DNA of 64,000 bases from Pseudomonas sp. MM223 (GTDB taxonomy: Bacteria > Pseudomonadota > Gammaproteobacteria > Pseudomonadales > Pseudomonadaceae), in the NCBI GenBank assembly GCA_947090765.1, contig OX352322.1:5067501-5131500 (forward strand), written 5' to 3'. The notes beneath the pieces were generated by a model. That model did not search any database. It saw only the letters and a program-made list of their open reading frames with translations, and was not told the DNA's origin. Of the stretch, positions 62,705 through 64,000 are shown one piece after another. Position 1 is the stretch's first letter, and each line of letters starts with the position of its first letter. The translations under genes and the position numbers were made by a program.

Positions 62705-63883
62705 ATGTTGCTCAACCTGTTCAATGAAATGCGCGCGGCCAAGGTGCCGGTGTCGGTACGCGAGTTGCTGGACCTGCACCAGGCCCTGCAAAAGCACGTG
62801 GTGTTCGCCGACATGGACGAATTCTACTACCTCGCCCGTGCCATCTTGGTGAAGGACGAACGCCATTTCGACAAGTTCGACCGGGCCTTCGCCGCCTACT
62901 TCAAGGGCCTGGAAAACCTCGACCGGCACATCGAAGCGCTGATCCCTGAAGACTGGCTACGCAAGGAGTTCGAGCGTTCGCTGACCGACGAAGAGCGTGC
63001 GCAGATCCAGTCTCTGGGTGGCCTGGACAAGCTGATCGAGGCATTCAAGAAACGCCTCGAAGAGCAAAAGGAACGCCACGCCGGCGGCAACAAGTGGATC
63101 GGTACCGGCGGCACCAGCCCGTTCGGCTCCGGTGGCTTCAACCCCGAAGGCATCCGCGTGGGCGACGCCGGCAAACGCCAGGGCAAGGCGGTAAAGGTGT
63201 GGGACCAGCGCGAGTACAAGAACCTGGACGACCAGGTGGAACTTGGCACGCGCAACATCAAGCTGGCCCTGCGCCGGCTGCGCAAGTTCGCCCGTGAGGG
63301 TGCCGCCGAAGAGCTGGATATCGACGGTACCATCGACCATACCGCCCGTGACGCCGGCTTGCTGAACATCCAGATGCGCCCCGAGCGGCGCAACACCGTG
63401 AAGCTGCTGTTGCTGTTCGACATCGGCGGCTCCATGGACGCCCACATCAAGGTTTGCGAAGAGCTGTTCTCGGCCTGCAAGACCGAGTTCAAGCACCTGG
63501 AGTACTACTACTTCCACAACTGCGTGTACGAGTCGGTGTGGAAGAACAACCTGCGCCGCACCTCGGAGCGGTATTCCACCTTCGACTTGCTGCACAAGTA
63601 TGGCGACGACTACAAAGTGATTTTCGTCGGCGACGCGGCCATGGCGCCTTACGAAATCACCCAGCCGGGTGGCAGCGTGGAGCACTGGAACGAAGAGGCC
63701 GGGTATGTGTGGCTGCAACGCTTCATGGAGAAATTCAAGAAGATCATCTGGATCAACCCGTACCCCAGGCAGGCCTGGGAATACACCGCGTCAACCCATC
63801 TGGTACGGGACCTGATCGAAGACAAGATGTACCCGCTGACCTTGCAGGGGCTGGAGGAAGGAATGCGGTACCTGTCCAAATGA
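62705..63883 (+). CDS. VWA (CoxE-like) domain protein, partner of the MoxR ATPase
   Basis: A 392-residue soluble protein with an N-terminal helical CoxE-like part (MLLNLFNEMRAAKVPVSVRE) and a C-terminal von Willebrand A domain. The MIDAS start reads LLLFDIGGSMDAHIKV near residue 237, a variant of the DxSxS motif with Gly at the first Ser position. Later VWA elements are YYYFHNCVYESVW and IFVGDAAMAPYE. It should work with the upstream MoxR ATPase on an unknown client. Stop at 63883, then a REP pair. Confidence 0.88.
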   Translation: MLLNLFNEMRAAKVPVSVRELLDLHQALQKHVVFADMDEFYYLARAILVKDERHFDKFDRAFAAYFKGLENLDRHIEALIPEDWLRKEFERSLTDEERAQIQSLGGLDKLIEAFKKRLEEQKERHAGGNKWIGTGGTSPFGSGGFNPEGIRVGDAGKRQGKAVKVWDQREYKNLDDQVELGTRNIKLALRRLRKFAREGAAEELDIDGTIDHTARDAGLLNIQMRPERRNTVKLLLLFDIGGSMDAHIKVCEELFSACKTEFKHLEYYYFHNCVYESVWKNNLRRTSERYSTFDLLHKYGDDYKVIFVGDAAMAPYEITQPGGSVEHWNEEAGYVWLQRFMEKFKKIIWINPYPRQAWEYTASTHLVRDLIEDKMYPLTLQGLEEGMRYLSK

Positions 63884-63887
63884 GTAT

Positions 63888-63991
63888 GGGGCCGCTTTGC
63901 GGCCCTTCGCGGCACAAGGCCGCTCCTACAGGGAGAGCGCAATCCTTTGTAGGAGCGGCCTTGTGCCGTGAAGGGCTGCAAAGCAGCCCCA
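63888..63991. repeat. Inverted REP pair (type B)
   Basis: GGGGCCGCTTTGCGGCCC and GGGCTGCAAAGCAGCCCC flank two facing GGCCTTGTGCCG cores, at the end of the VWA gene. Confidence 0.86.
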
Positions 63992-64000
63992 ATGATCTCA

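Overview
The window is GC-rich Pseudomonas DNA, most likely from the P. putida group. The evidence is the gene set (fadD, phaJ-type hydratase, ECF42 sigma operon, aceK, cysK, MoxR/VWA pair) and two families of REP palindromes in nearly every convergent or intergenic gap. No tRNA, rRNA, CRISPR array, insertion sequence or phage gene was seen.

Layout. 1-9.9 kb is mostly chromosomal housekeeping: the 5' part of fadD, an alpha/beta hydrolase, a MaoC hydratase, a four-gene ECF42 sigma operon, a DUF2790 protein, a GNAT acetyltransferase, def, a YihY/BrkB membrane protein, csbD and a beta-helix protein. 10-16.6 kb holds a small unknown gene, cvfB, a FecI/FecR/TonB-receptor signalling set and a lipoprotein. 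16.7-20.9 kb holds aceK, two EamA transporters and a DUF4265 gene.

21.4-58.2 kb is a pyoverdine locus. It contains pvdO and an FpvA-type receptor on the plus strand, then four NRPS genes in one minus-strand operon of about 29.5 kb. These are followed by a SyrP-like hydroxylase and, divergently, azurin plus pvdE. Reading the adenylation pocket residues by eye and following gene order gives a peptide Asp-Lys-D-(OH)Asp-Ser-Ala-D-aThr-Ser-(OH)Orn, released by a terminal thioesterase. Chromophore-starting pvdL, pvdS, pvdA/F/H and most periplasmic maturation genes are not here and must lie elsewhere. PvdS-type iron-starvation boxes (TAAAT-N16-CGT or one mismatch) lie in front of the NRPS operon, pvdO, the hydroxylase and azurin-pvdE. 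They tie these units into one iron-starvation regulon, unexpectedly including azurin.

58.3-64 kb returns to ordinary genes: an LpxO-like hydroxylase, cysK, a DUF748 protein, and a MoxR ATPase with its VWA partner.

Six conserved genes carry a single lesion (five indels, one TGG-to-TAG stop). This density suggests sequence errors more than true decay, so they are reported as disrupted but with the full gene extent.
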